NCBI GenBank assembly: GCA_026545765.1
Contig: JAIFAC010000454.1
Coordinates: forward strand, 35,268 to 99,267
DNA length: 64,000 bases
Source: Plantago major
Lineage: Eukaryota > Streptophyta > Magnoliopsida > Lamiales > Plantaginaceae
Direction of reading: 5' to 3'
The notes under the pieces: generated by a model
The model's database searches: none
The model's input: the letters and a program-made list of their open reading frames with translations, nothing else
What the model was told of the DNA's origin: nothing
Translations under genes and position numbers: made by a program
Shown here: one piece after another, positions 24,364-35,380 of the stretch
Layout: the number at the start of each line of letters is the position of its first letter
Numbering within the stretch: position 1 is the stretch's first letter

Positions 24364-25882
24364 CCACGTTCCATCCGCCACAGCACAAGACCCGGCCACT
24401 ACTATGGAAGCCAGGATGATTTCTTCACTCCACCAGCGGATGATCCTCCATCCTAGACACATTTCTCCATGGAAGCACAGCACTGAGAGAGGAGTATCTT
24501 TTCTTTTTTCTCTTTACTTTCCTAGTTTTCCTATCTGCTCTTAGCTAGGTTTGGGGGAGGAATTTGATTGCTACTTGCTAAATTACACGGTCTGTAATAA
24601 CTTTTAAATACTCGCACTTAATAACTTGTAGTTTAATTTCTATTTTTATGTTAGTTCTATTTTCATCTGTTACGTCTAAGGTCTTCTACTTGCTGAAAAA
24701 TATTTTGATCTGCTCTTTACTTTCTAAATCTTTTTCTATACCTTTCACTAACCCCGTTGAAAGCCTTTTGAGCCTTTATGAAACTCCATCATACATCCTA
24801 TACTTACTTTACTTAAGCGGTGACAGCAACCTACCGTCGAGCTTGAACGAAGAAACAAAGCAACGAGCTCCAAAGAATGGAGGAGAATCATGTTTTGATC
24901 ATGATCGAGAACAGGTTTGGGGGAGAAGTGGAAGATGATCATCATCGAAAGGTAACTTTGTTGGCTCTACTGTTTATTTCCAGTGCTAAAAATCACTAGC
25001 TCTTGCTCCAGAAAAAATAATAAAAAAAGGTACCCAAAAAAGCAAAGGTACAAAAGTCTCGGAGTGGATCTATGGTCCTTGTGACCACCGTTTTCGTGTT
25101 GGGCATGTTACAGATACTACCCACATAGCAGCGTGGCCCTAAAAAGCTACATGTCCGTGAGGGTTGATGGCATGTATACCAAACCAGCACGCACAAAGTG
25201 TGGAATTCGGTAAAACAGACACTACCAAAAAATGGAGAGACTAAAAGAGCCCAATGATGGCCAACCAAAAGCATACGGTCGATAAAGCATTTGCAAAAAT
25301 AGTATGCAAAAAAAGGAAAAAAAAAGAGAAAAAATAAAGGAGCAAGTAGTCTATGTGTGAAGCAACCAATGGAGAAGCTACGATGATAAAAGAGAAGCTG
25401 AAGATTTATCATTACGAGAAGATGAAGTCGCAGGAAGGTGCTTGGTGTCCGAAAGGATGAGTCCCCCTGAAGTACCCTTTTATTTTACCCTGTTATCTTT
25501 TAATGATACATAGACTTTCCTTCATATTTATATTATCCTACCTGATTTACTTACCAAGCCAACCTGAGTACTACTTTAATTTGTGCCTTGACTTTTAGGA
25601 GCAGGATTGCATAACATTACAGTGAGGTAATGATTTTGAAGTACACCTATAAGGACATTGGGTTACACTTGTAACCGCTGGCTGTAGTGAGTGATGCTTA
25701 CTTGTTACTTGTTTGTTGTGGAGTGATGAAGTTGGAGCAGAAACTAAGCGAGTCAATAGAATTTGGAACCTTGAAATTGGCTACTTGTCTATGTGGTGGT
25801 TTATTCATGCTGCTCATTTCATGGTCACTTCTTTATTATCGTTTTTTCCTTGCTCAAGGATGAGCAAGAAACTGGTTTGGGG
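24364..25882 (+). other. Athila 3' non-coding region with repeated PPT-like motifs
   Basis: No convincing gene. GGTTTGGGGGAG-type motifs recur at 24547-24558 and 24905-24916 (also 23164), and the run TGGTTTGGGG at 25873-25882 directly precedes the 3' LTR and is the functional PPT candidate. Local A-rich runs (25014-25030, 25310-25335) occur. Confidence 0.6.
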
Positions 25883-27187
25883 TGACAATGAAATGTGCAA
25901 TATAGCATACTTTTAAACCCTCGTTTTTTGCCCTAGATGCAATATTTGTGTCGTTTTATGGTCAATTACCAACTTTTCGTGTTTTATGTAGGTCATGATC
26001 GCGGTTTTGAGGATTTGCACGATTTCAGGCATCAAAACGGCATAATTGTGCCAAATCAGGAACAAGGAAGCAAATTCGTCGGGTTGATCGTTTCACGGAG
26101 TTCGAGGATTCAAAACATGTCATACGACCAACCGATGCGAAGATAATTGAAAATGGAAAAACTTTGTAGAAGACCACTTTTGAGAAGCGAAGTTCTGAAG
26201 TCAAAATTGAAGAACGAAGAAAAGCAGTTGATTCTGCGACAATCGAAGATAAGCGGCCACGAGGACGCGATAGGGATCACTACACCAGCGACCCATGATG
26301 GACTCTGGATTCTCTTGGGCTGCTCTGTTGGCCTGTCAGGCTAAGGCCTGCCTTCCTAAACCTTCCTTATTAAAGAATGGTGGTTTGGAGGTCGAAATTT
26401 CACCTATAAATAAGACCTCAAGGGTCTTAAATTTCACGCAGCTCACAAAGTAGCTCTCCTTGAGAGAGAACCAGTCCTCGGGGAAGTGAAACCCCAATCC
26501 ACTGGCTGTCAGGCACCCAGAAGGAGGAAACCCTAGAAGCAGCAGCCGAAGACATCATGATCATCATAGACTAAACTTCTTCTTTCTTTCTTCTTAGATT
26601 TCGACTACTGTTCTTTAATTACTATGAGTAGCTAATTTCTTTTTGTAAAGGCGAACCGCCGTAACTCTGCTTTTGCTACTTCTTTACATACTGGGATATG
26701 TTAATGGAATAGTTATTTGACATAACTCGTGGTTATACAACTTTATAAATCCTTCGTGGTGTGATGTTCTATTGAGTGACACAGTAGTTTCATTTAACTG
26801 AGTGGGGTACTCGTGCCGACTGCACCTTGAGCACCATAGTATTATGCCCTGCTGTCGTTAGAGGTAACTACGTAGGATTTTAACTAGGAAGTTTGGAGTA
26901 GCATAGCAGAGGGAGGTTGGGGAACCTTTACGCCTGTCAACTATTGATTTACAACAAAAGTAATTTAGAGTTCTTTATTGATTATTACATGCGAGATAAG
27001 AAATTGTTTACTTTCGCATTCAATCAACGTTATTTGTTTGTTCATATGCTAAGTGTCTATGGAAAGCGATATCCAGTCGACTTTCCGCTATAAAGCGTGA
27101 ATTTGAGGACTTAGAGTTATAAATTTAATCTTGATTGTATTTGGAATTACATGTTCTGCGGAAAACAAGATCTCTAAGTGCACATCA
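25883..27187 (+). repeat. 3' LTR of the Athila-like element
   Basis: 1305 bp from TGACAATGAA after the PPT to CACATCA, short inverted ends TGA...TCA. A TATA-like CTATAAATAAG is at 26403-26413. The 3' part matches 1854-2335. No internal insertion. Confidence 0.85.
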
Positions 27188-28230
27188 CTAGAGGCATGGC
27201 ATACGAGCGTAAATACCTATATATATCCAACTTTCACGATTTTTCATCATATTCTCATTATTTTGTTCTATTCTCTTCTCAAAACCCGAGAGTTCATTCT
27301 TGGGCAATTCCTTCACCACCTATTACGGAGGATTGAACTCGATTTACGTTGTATTTGTTCGTGATTGTCAATTATCAATACATTGGTTATATTCTACCGA
27401 TTGATTTAGGGATTTGTCATCCTCCAAGCGTGGTAATGACCTCTTGGTAACAATTTCTCCTTTTCATAGTTTAATATTATTGATGTTGGATTGTTTAATT
27501 ATTTCTTGCTTCTTGGTGATGAGCATGAGTAGCTAGACACCTTTATGGGGTGGTGATGATTCAATGCATGCTAGTTATGGTTTATGCAATTCAATACAAG
27601 TAAGGTGGAATTTACTCATGTCTTTTTATTAAATCGTATGTAGTTGTGTGTATTTTGTTTTACCCTTAAAATTATCAAAGGATTATGCAATCTAATTTAC
27701 CACCAAAGCGTCTAGAGATTGCATAATCCATGGGTTCATGACAAACACATAACTACATTAGCTTATTAATTGTTGCTCGATGAAATTGGCGCCTTCACTA
27801 ATGCTATATGTTTTGTAGAACAAAATAAGTTAGCTCATTGTCATAGTCCTTTACCTTATCGATATAAGGTGTATGCCTTGAGAGCTAGGCGATGTAATAA
27901 TCGTTAGGGCGTGTCCGGTGATAATTAGAATAAATCGACATCGTTGTTGCATCTATTCCTGCTAGCTAGCATCGATTATTCATTACCACTCTGTAATTTG
28001 ATAACTTATCTTGATAAGATCGATATACATGTGTTTGATTTCTTTGCGTTGAGAGTTAGAGTTAGGTTGGTAATTAGAACTACATACTTAAGCAAAAAAC
28101 AACCCTTTTACTGCTTTCCTGTTGATAATTATATTCCGTGAAAAGAACAAAGCTTAGTAAAGTCCTGAGAGACCGACCTCGAGGTTAACTTCACTGCACT
28201 ACAATTTTTCGTAATGTTAAGAATTAACTC
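27188..28230 (+). other. Possible old LTR remnant flanking the Athila element
   Basis: No ORF of note. The stretch near 28150-28205 (GTCCTGAGAGACCGACCTCGAGG, followed by ACTGCACTACAA) resembles the 3' end of gypsy LTRs of the Athila/Tat type, but I cannot find a PBS or a second copy in the window. Treat as a guess. Confidence 0.25.
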
Positions 28231-28977
28231 ATGGCTAATTAAACAAATTAAAAACTCTGATTTAACACATCAATTTTTCTGAGATTGTGGAATGCTCTTG
28301 TATTTAGATGGCTTGGGTAGAACCTGGTGATGAGAGGGACTTGATGTAAGAATCTTTATATTACAGCCTACAGGGACAAGTTCTGCTGTAATGTAGTTTC
28401 TTGATGAGAAATAATACACTTTAAATTCTTTTTCTTTTTTAAATCTGGAGAGCTGGCCTTTCGGCATCGATACCTTTTTGTTAACAACATAGACGTTTTG
28501 ATTAATAACATGTATGATTTTATTAATAACATGGGCTCTCTTACATAAATTATTTATATCAAGTTGTAAGTTGTAGTAAAATATTCATTATATATAATTT
28601 GAATGAAGTCGTATCATGACGAAGATTGGAAAGTTCTTAGTACGGCAAGCATATCAAAACTCATGTATATTTGTTAGGAATTTGTCTTAGACGGGGGGAT
28701 TGGGTAAATATGAGCTGATATATATGTTTTACTTTAACTAAGAATATTTAGAGCACAAAATATGAAAGTGCTAAATGTCATTTCTTTAAATGCAGGCGAA
28801 TTATCTTGATTTGGCCCGAATTATAGTATAAAATATAACTAAGCAAAACTGAACTGAATTGAATGGATCTGAACTAAACTGAATGAGTTTGCAGATGAAG
28901 AGAACAGAGCAAAAGTCTTAGAAGACTTGCATTAACAATATTAAAGCTCCCAATATCAAAAACTTTTTAATTATGAG

Positions 28978-29028
<51 letters not shown>

Positions 29029-30490
29029 TTCTGTTTATGTATATAAAACAATAGGTATTTCATATTTCTAATAAAACTCATAATATTTCTGGCTATATGC
29101 ATAATCTTTGTCGGGCACTATCACTTGGTAATTTATCAACAACAGTTCACTAACATGTCACCAATCTTTCTTCTCCATGTTCTCCAATTAAATTAAAAAA
29201 AAAATCAATTGATTCAATTTACACTAACCGAACTTTCAATTCAACTCGGATAAAGGTAATCAATTCTAAGAAGCAACGATATTACTTATCTTCATATATT
29301 CATATGTATTACATTATTTATGTAAGGTCTTGTAATAACGCGTAGGTTGTTTTCATGTTCTAGTACTAATATTTATTCAACATGGATTGTATTTTTATGG
29401 TTGCTAGCATTTGTTTAACAATTGTTTCTAGATTAGTTGGGGCACTTTCATTTAGTAAAACCAGAAATTGTGGTTCTTTTAAAATACCTAGTTGATTTGC
29501 AATAAAACAATTTTATAAAATACTTCTTAGGTGTAATTTAAAAGTAATGTATGGTTGTGAAGAACCAAAATACAAAAATGAATGCGTTCACAATTGAATT
29601 GTTATTACAAGTTACTACAAATGAAGAGTCTACAAATGAAAATGAGCAGTTCACATTTGACGTACTATGACACCATTGAGGCAGATGACCACCGGACCAA
29701 ACAATAAAATATAGTGGTTGGTAGCCAACTAAAATCGTCAAAACATGATTAAAAACAACTAAAAATACTTATTTTAATCTAATTTTCTTGATTTAATCGA
29801 GTTTTCTAACGTTACAAGATTTGGAATGACACATGTATTCTCAAAGTCTTTTAACTTGGATATTTAATAATAAGAAAATAATTGAGTAAAATAGAATGGA
29901 TGTAGAAATGAATATTAAGTGGATCTACTCTAGATGTGTATGAAAGCATTGAAAGGCAGAATCGACGAGATGATGATGATAGGCCACTGAGCAATGTCTG
30001 TGCAACTTGCTAAGAGCTGAAATTGATACATAGAGGCATGGAGCAGGTTCAAGAAGAGACGAAATATATATTTTTAACATAATGTAAAATATAATTATTA
30101 ATCTTTAGACAAGAATATTTATTGCGCAGACACGGCAACTCCGTGCCACAATTATTCTGTTTAAAATTAAATTACATTTACTATACTATGGTTCGTTATT
30201 CTTCAGAATAGAATTTATCCGCATTTTCAACTTGGGCGTGTTACGGAATTAATTTTACATTCACTGTTAACTCAAGTACAGCTCTTAATTTCCCCATCTT
30301 GTGGCCTCAAACATGTTACCATCTCTGTACCTAAACAGATAAGATTAAACTCTACCGCTGCCACACCAAACCCCAAATACATACTTCTCCTTTCATAAAA
30401 ACTTTACACTTTTACTATTTTCAACATCCCGTTAAAGTTTTACACTTTCATTTCTTTATCATTTAAGAAACAAAACAAATTAAAATTTTA
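28231..30490. other. AT-rich intergenic sequence, no gene seen
   Basis: No supported gene. A 65-codon reverse-strand ORF at 28270-28467 is too short to call. The sequence is AT-rich with short poly-A and poly-T runs and one long TA repeat. Confidence 0.6.
28978..29028. repeat. (TA)n microsatellite
   Basis: About 25 uninterrupted AT dinucleotides. Confidence 0.95.
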
Positions 30491-30734
30491 TACTCCTTCA
30501 GTTCAAAAGAAATTATTCCATTTTACTATTCTATGTCAACTGTCTGTAACTATGACCGCAAATTACTCTTAAACAATAATAGTAAATAATTTAATAAAAT
30601 TATATAATAAAAATTAATTATTAAATTTTCATTATATGATTTTATTAAATTATTCTTACTATATAATTAAATGGTCAAAATCGAAAACGATTGACGTCAA
30701 AAATCAAAATGGCAAGATTTCTTTGGAGCGAATA
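30491..30734. mobile_element. Stowaway-like MITE
   Basis: Inverted ends of about 40 bp: the left begins CTCCTTCAGTTCAAAAGAAA and the right, read on the reverse strand, begins TTCGCTCCAAAGAAA and continues in parallel through CCATTTT. TA dinucleotides flank both ends. About 240 bp, no coding capacity, AT-rich loop. These fit Tc1/mariner-derived Stowaway MITEs of plants. Confidence 0.7.
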
Positions 30735-30863
30735 ATTCTAACAAACAATCAGACTAACTAGTAATAAAGTTATAAAGTAAACCATACATGTACTATATAG
30801 TGTTTTAATATTATGTTTTTTAATTTCTATACATGAACAATAAACCGAACAACTTCTAAAGGA

Positions 30864-31527
30864 CAGGGGGAGAGCTACTATTGGCACTAGCCCGTGCTCG
30901 GCATGGGGTGGTTTTCAGGAAATTTTACTTATATATATGCTCAATTTTTGTTTTGATTTAATATTTAAGTCTCTTGGAATACCGTCCACAATAAAAAATT
31001 TTAAAAAAAAAAGACGTACAAACCTTAAGGTTATCACTGATAACTTGGGGCGCTTAGTTAAGAACATCGATGTTTTTCATAATAAAAAATGTAGTTTGTT
31101 GACAACATAAATGCTTTGTATAAAAATATTAATATTTTTATTAGCAACATGAATCCAGCTATATTTACATTAAATATAGACGGACTCCCACGAGACTTTG
31201 TGAATATTTATTTATTTTTGATTTTTTTTATAATACTACCTCTGTTCCGAATAACTTCATATATTAGGGTTGACGAGTAGTTTTAGGTAAAAATGTAAGA
31301 AAAATGTATTTTTAATTGCAAAATGTGCAATTTGTGTGTAGAATTGATATTGCTTATTATATTTGTTAGGTGCGGGTTAGCTTTGTTTTTTCGTAATGTA
31401 TCAAGTTATGTGGTTTAAAAGTGACATATGTATAAAGTATTGCGGAATGTAAGGAGTGAATTATTATTGTGTTAATAACTCAAAGTCGAGCTTGAGCACG
31501 GGCTGAGAAAATCCTGGCTTTGCCCTG
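30864..31527. mobile_element. Probable hAT-type MITE
   Basis: The left end begins CAGGGGGAGAG and reaches GCCCGTGCTC. The right end on the reverse strand begins CAGGGCAAAGCCAGGATTTT and also reaches GCCCGTGCTC. CAGGG(C)...GCCAGGATTTT is the common end of plant hAT derivatives. About 660 bp, non-coding. I could not find a clean 8-bp target duplication, so the limits are approximate. A smaller MITE is nested inside. Confidence 0.55.
31236..31457. mobile_element. Small Stowaway-like MITE nested in the hAT-type MITE
   Basis: The left end CTACCTCTGTTCCGAATAAC is mirrored by the right end, which on the reverse strand reads CTCCTTACATTCCGCAATAC. The CTCCCTCYGTTCC-like start is the usual Stowaway terminus. 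About 220 bp, no coding. Confidence 0.5.
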
Positions 31528-32162
31528 AGTGGAAGTACTCGTTATCTTTTTTCTTTTTTCTATTCTTTAAATAAATATCCTTTTACTTTTATTCAATCCA
31601 TAGGGTCTTTCATAACATACTCGTTATGTTCACATGTACAGTATTTCTACGTGCAGTAAAACTAGCTGATGAGTTATTATTTATTGCGCTATTAATACAC
31701 AAACTAAAGAAGATATGATTTGCACTAATTGTGAGCTTATAAATTCGACGATTTTGGCCTATTAAAATTTATAACCTTACTAGACGGTAGACGTATTGCA
31801 CGTCAAAAGACATGGCATGAAATTCTTAATTTCGTAAACTGGTAAAATAATGCAGCGGAATTATAAATAGCATAAATCTTGAAACATTACAGAGTCGTGA
31901 AAATTATAAAAGTGAAAAACGTTGAAATGCTTCTGGTAAAGATCACCGCTCCAGCAACGTTCCACTCCAATTAGCACATCTTCATAACCTAAAATTGATA
32001 TTTTAGAAAGGGGTCAGTTGTGTCCAATGACTGAGCAAGTTCCATGCACTTGTCATTGTCATGACCTAAAGTTATATCTTCTTGTCTCTTAAATCTTTTA
32101 ATTTTACGCAACTTAAGACTTGACTCTACTTTAAACTCCTTAACTTGACGATTCTTTTTTTT
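31528..32162. other. AT-rich intergenic sequence, no gene seen
   Basis: Nothing supported on either strand. Confidence 0.6.
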
Positions 32163-32908
32163 GGGATGGCTAACAGTATGACACTCGTATTGTACTATTC
32201 TTAGTACTACATTCTAAAGCATTAGATCAGTTTTAGATTTAATCTCAACCCTCCATTATTTATTATTGCAACAAGGCCTTGCAACAACCCTCCATCGCAT
32301 TATATAAGTTTGAATTAATTAGACACCAATTATGTTTTAAAATTAACAATATATACCAAATAACAATTTTAAACAAACACTTCATTAATTAAATATTCAC
32401 CAAACACCCCAAACTCATTTCAATTAAATTTATAAAAACTGTCCGGAGCTCCGGTGACTACTGGCGGAACTTTGGTTGAAGCTTGCATGGAAGCTGAAAT
32501 CGAGCTCCCGTGGAATCTCTTCCAGATCTGGAAGAGCTTCCATGGGAGCTCGAAAATGGGCTCCCATGGGAGCACGAATCGATCAGTGCCATGGAAGCTC
32601 GAAAATAAGCTTACATGGAAGCGTGGAGGTTCCATTAAAACTAAAAAAATAATTAACAAAAAGAAAATTGTGGTGGTGGTTGAAGGAGTGGGGGAGGAGG
32701 TGGTGGTGGTGGTGGAGAAGAATTATAAGGTTAGGATATAAAATATAATGATAAGATTTAGAAGGATGAGCTTGTAATTATATGTAATTTGTATTTTTGA
32801 AATTGTTTATAAATTAATTTTTTATTATAGTATTATGACATTTGTTAAATTTTGAATGGTGTACTAACAATAATACAATGTGAAAGTGTCTTATTGTTAG
32901 ACAAGTCC
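32163..32908. mobile_element. Non-autonomous inverted-repeat transposon, probably Mutator-like
   Basis: Ends are inverted repeats of about 45-50 bp: GGGATGGCTAACAGTATGAC at the left and, on the reverse strand, GGACTTGTCTAACAATAAG at the right, continuing in parallel to TTAGTAC. TTCTTTTTT occurs directly outside both ends, consistent with a 9-bp target duplication (the left copy has two extra T). The interior has an imperfect tandem/palindromic series around CCATGGGAGCTC (32505-32620) and a GGT-rich stretch. No protein gene is credible. Confidence 0.5.
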
Positions 32909-33430
32909 TTCTTTTTTAAAACTCTTAACATAAACTTGAAACTTCTATCGAAACTTTCTTGAAGCGTCTTAAAACTTAACATGATCATGAGCTCACTTGG
33001 CATGTAAGTTCCTATCTAGCATATGATGGCCTCTTGAATATCTTGAGTACATGAATTGGCCTTTATGCCAAGGGTTGTGTACTTACTAGCCCATAACTTT
33101 TCTTTAATTTTAAAACTTGCATTACATTAACAACTTGTTTGGCATTGATTTAGAACTTGCTAAACTCTATTAAACGATTCTCAAGGTATTTGGCATCAAG
33201 TGCTCATTCATTTAACAATTAACCTTCTCTTTCTACCATACTCTTTTATCTCTCTTTACTTTTCAATCTTACTAACAACTTTAAACCAATCAAACAATAT
33301 CAAACCAATCAAATAACCTTAAAAAATCAAACCCATCAATTCATCCATACACATATCACTTATTTTTTACACACCATATATAACAACCATATAATTCTTT
33401 AACTTTATCCCAAACACCATTATATTTATA
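32909..33430. other. AT-rich intergenic sequence, no gene seen
   Basis: Nothing supported beyond simple AT-rich sequence. Confidence 0.6.
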
Positions 33431-33954
33431 TATCTTTAACTTATGTTATTATTCACCTGTTAATTTTTTTAACTCACTCTTTATAACTCAATAACAAACA
33501 CTCAGTAATTCTTTCTTTTCTTTTTTAACATGAATTCATGCTTTTACACTCTAACCCATACAAATGCATGATCTATAATGATTGTGCATAACCTTAAACA
33601 ACTTACCATAAACAATACTTCAAGTTTCCAAGCAACAACCCACATGCATTTGTATGGGTTAGTAAAAGCATGCATTCATGTTAAAACGAAAAGAAAGAGT
33701 TATTGAGTTATAAAGGGTGAGTTAAAAAAATTAACAGGTGAAATATCTTTAACTTATGTATTATTTACCTGTTAATTTTTTTAACTCACCCTTTATAACT
33801 CAATAACAAACACTCAGTAATTCTTTCTTTTTTTTAACATGAATGCATGCTTTTATACTCTAAGCCATACAAATGCATGATCTATAATGATTGTGCATAA
33901 CCTTAAACAACTTACCATAAACAATACTTCAGGTTTCCAAGCAACAACCCACAT
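33431..33954. repeat. Direct-inverted-direct local duplication
   Basis: A unit of about 215 bp at 33431-33645 is repeated in the same orientation at 33744-33954. Between them, 33646-33743 is the reverse complement of the first half of the unit, with a small internal deletion. Copies are near-identical by eye. No coding. Confidence 0.8.
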
Positions 33955-34714
33955 AATAGCAACAACTATCAAGCTCGTGAAGAGGCCGGCCCGAGGACAT
34001 GTTAATTTGCCCGTCATGTGAGCCCCAATTTTTTAGGGCCCCAATGCCCTGGGCCAGGCCCATATATGTAAAAAAAAACTCAAAAAGAAATAGTAATAAA
34101 GAGATAAAAAGCAGCTTATCTCTTCTTCATTTCTTCCTCTTTCTTCTCAAAGTGCCGTTGGTTGGCTTTCATAGTTCATTTTTTGATTTTTCACACTCCT
34201 TCCTCAATGACTATAAATAGTATCTTTAACCCTCATCTTTTCAATCCACTTTTACCCAATTCAAGTCATTTTCTATGGGGCTAATTTCTCCAGGTCCCCC
34301 TAATAAATTTCGTAATAACACTTTGGTCCATCTGATATCAACAATAACACCGTAGGATAGGATTCATAAATCAATTACAAAACAGTCCAAAAGTCAACGA
34401 GCCTTTCAGACGTGGCACTCATTTATTGACGTGGAATATCCTGGAAATGAATTTCTTCCCTTTCTTTTATTTTCCTTTTCTTTTTGCCACTGCAGTTGGA
34501 CTAATCCGTAATAGAAATATGTAAAAAAACTCGCCGTTACTTTTACCGTTGGACTCGTTTGTAATTGATTTTATCAGGGACCGAACTGTAATAGATTTGT
34601 TTACTTGAGTTTTAAAAAACTAGCCGTTATGGTTTGGTTTTGGTGTCTATTTAAGCTTCATTTGTGTGTTTTTGAAGCATTTTAGGTCTGATTGTTCTCT
34701 TTTTTTTGTAGGTA

Positions 34715-35127
34715 ATGGCTTCATGCAGTGTAGGTTCCGGACCAGTCCACAACTCTAGTGAAAAAGAAGAGTTTTGTGTCAAGTGCGGAAGGAAAACAAC
34801 AGTTTGGAAGTCTCGTTCGAAGAATAATTACAGGAAAATGTATAACCGATGTCCGGTGCATACCTTTTCTCATTGGTATGAAGAGGACAGAGTTGAAGAA
34901 AACAATAGGGGATGTGAAGATGAAGCAGATTCAGGAAACAACACAGACACACTACTAAGGGAGATGATTGATCCAACCGACAAGTCCATCAAGAGCAGAG
35001 GAACACCAACCTGCTATTGAGAGAAATGATTGACTCTAACAACCAACAAGCAAGGATTCAGGAGGAACAGAATGTCATTAATAAGCTATGTGTATTTTTA
35101 CTAGTGAAGGTTGCAATTAGAGAGTAA
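34715..35127 (+). pseudogene. GRF-like zinc-finger protein encoded by the MULE
   Basis: The frame starts at ATG 34715 and after about 16 residues shows CVKCGRKTTVWKSRSKNNY, then MYNRCP and HTFSHWYEED. This resembles the plant GRF-type zinc finger (C-x-C-G ... NPGRRFYxCP ... FxWxD) with an altered central part. The frame stops at 35020. A one-base shift near 34990-35000 gives a continuation to TAA 35125-35127 that repeats LLREMID and ends with a hydrophobic segment (KLCVFLLVKVAI), as in small plant GRF proteins with a coiled coil and C-terminal membrane segment. A TATA-like CTATTTAAG at 34646-34654 lies upstream. Its role in transposition is unknown. Confidence 0.55.
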
Positions 35128-35380
35128 TAAACCCTGATGTATGTATGTAATATTTTCCTACTTATGGTGTGTACTTGTATGAAATGAAAGGCAGGCAACA
35201 TTTTCACAAATAACATAGCATAATTCCATTGCATAAGGATCAATAACATAGCAGTCAACATAGAAGCTCCCAAGCTAATATCCAAGAACAAAACCAGACA
35301 AAAGAACATTGGTATCTGACTACTAAACTAGAAATCCAAAACAGAACAAAAGCAAGAACAGAACAATGCATGTCTCAAGC
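35128..35380. other. Convergent 3' ends of the two MULE genes
   Basis: Short AT-rich segment where the plus-strand GRF-like gene and the minus-strand transposase gene end facing each other. Nothing else seen. Confidence 0.5.

Larger units (their letters stand above)
1854..27187 (+). mobile_element. Athila-type Ty3/gypsy element, non-autonomous, carrying nested insertions
   Basis: The element has a truncated 5' LTR (1854-2335), an Athila-like PBS, degraded gag, a protease split by Sirevirus element 1, an env-like/plant-transposon ORF, a long AT-rich 3' region, a PPT and a complete 3' LTR (25883-27187). Without the insert its internal region is only about 6.4 kb. Between the protease end (21804) and the characteristic GGGAGGCAACCCA segment (22288) there are fewer than 500 nt, so reverse transcriptase, RNase H and integrase are absent. 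It must have depended on a relative. Visible differences between the two LTR copies suggest it is older than the Sirevirus inserts. TSDs cannot be checked because the left end is outside the window. Confidence 0.85.

Noticed and set aside
24996-25412. 138-codon reverse-strand ORF
   Set aside because: Lies in the non-coding 3' part of the Athila element, antisense, low-complexity Phe-rich, no recognisable domain.
4499-27187. Region read as a cluster of host genes
   Set aside because: LTRs, PBS, PPT and target duplications account for the whole segment; every sizeable ORF maps to gag, pol or post-pol genes of retroelements.
28270-28467. 65-codon reverse-strand ORF with a plausible-looking sequence
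   Set aside because: Too short, no family recognised, no neighbouring exons found.
32454-32741. 95-codon plus-strand ORF and its antisense partner
   Set aside because: Made by repetition of the CCATGGGAGCTC-like unit and GGT repeats inside a non-coding inverted-repeat transposon.
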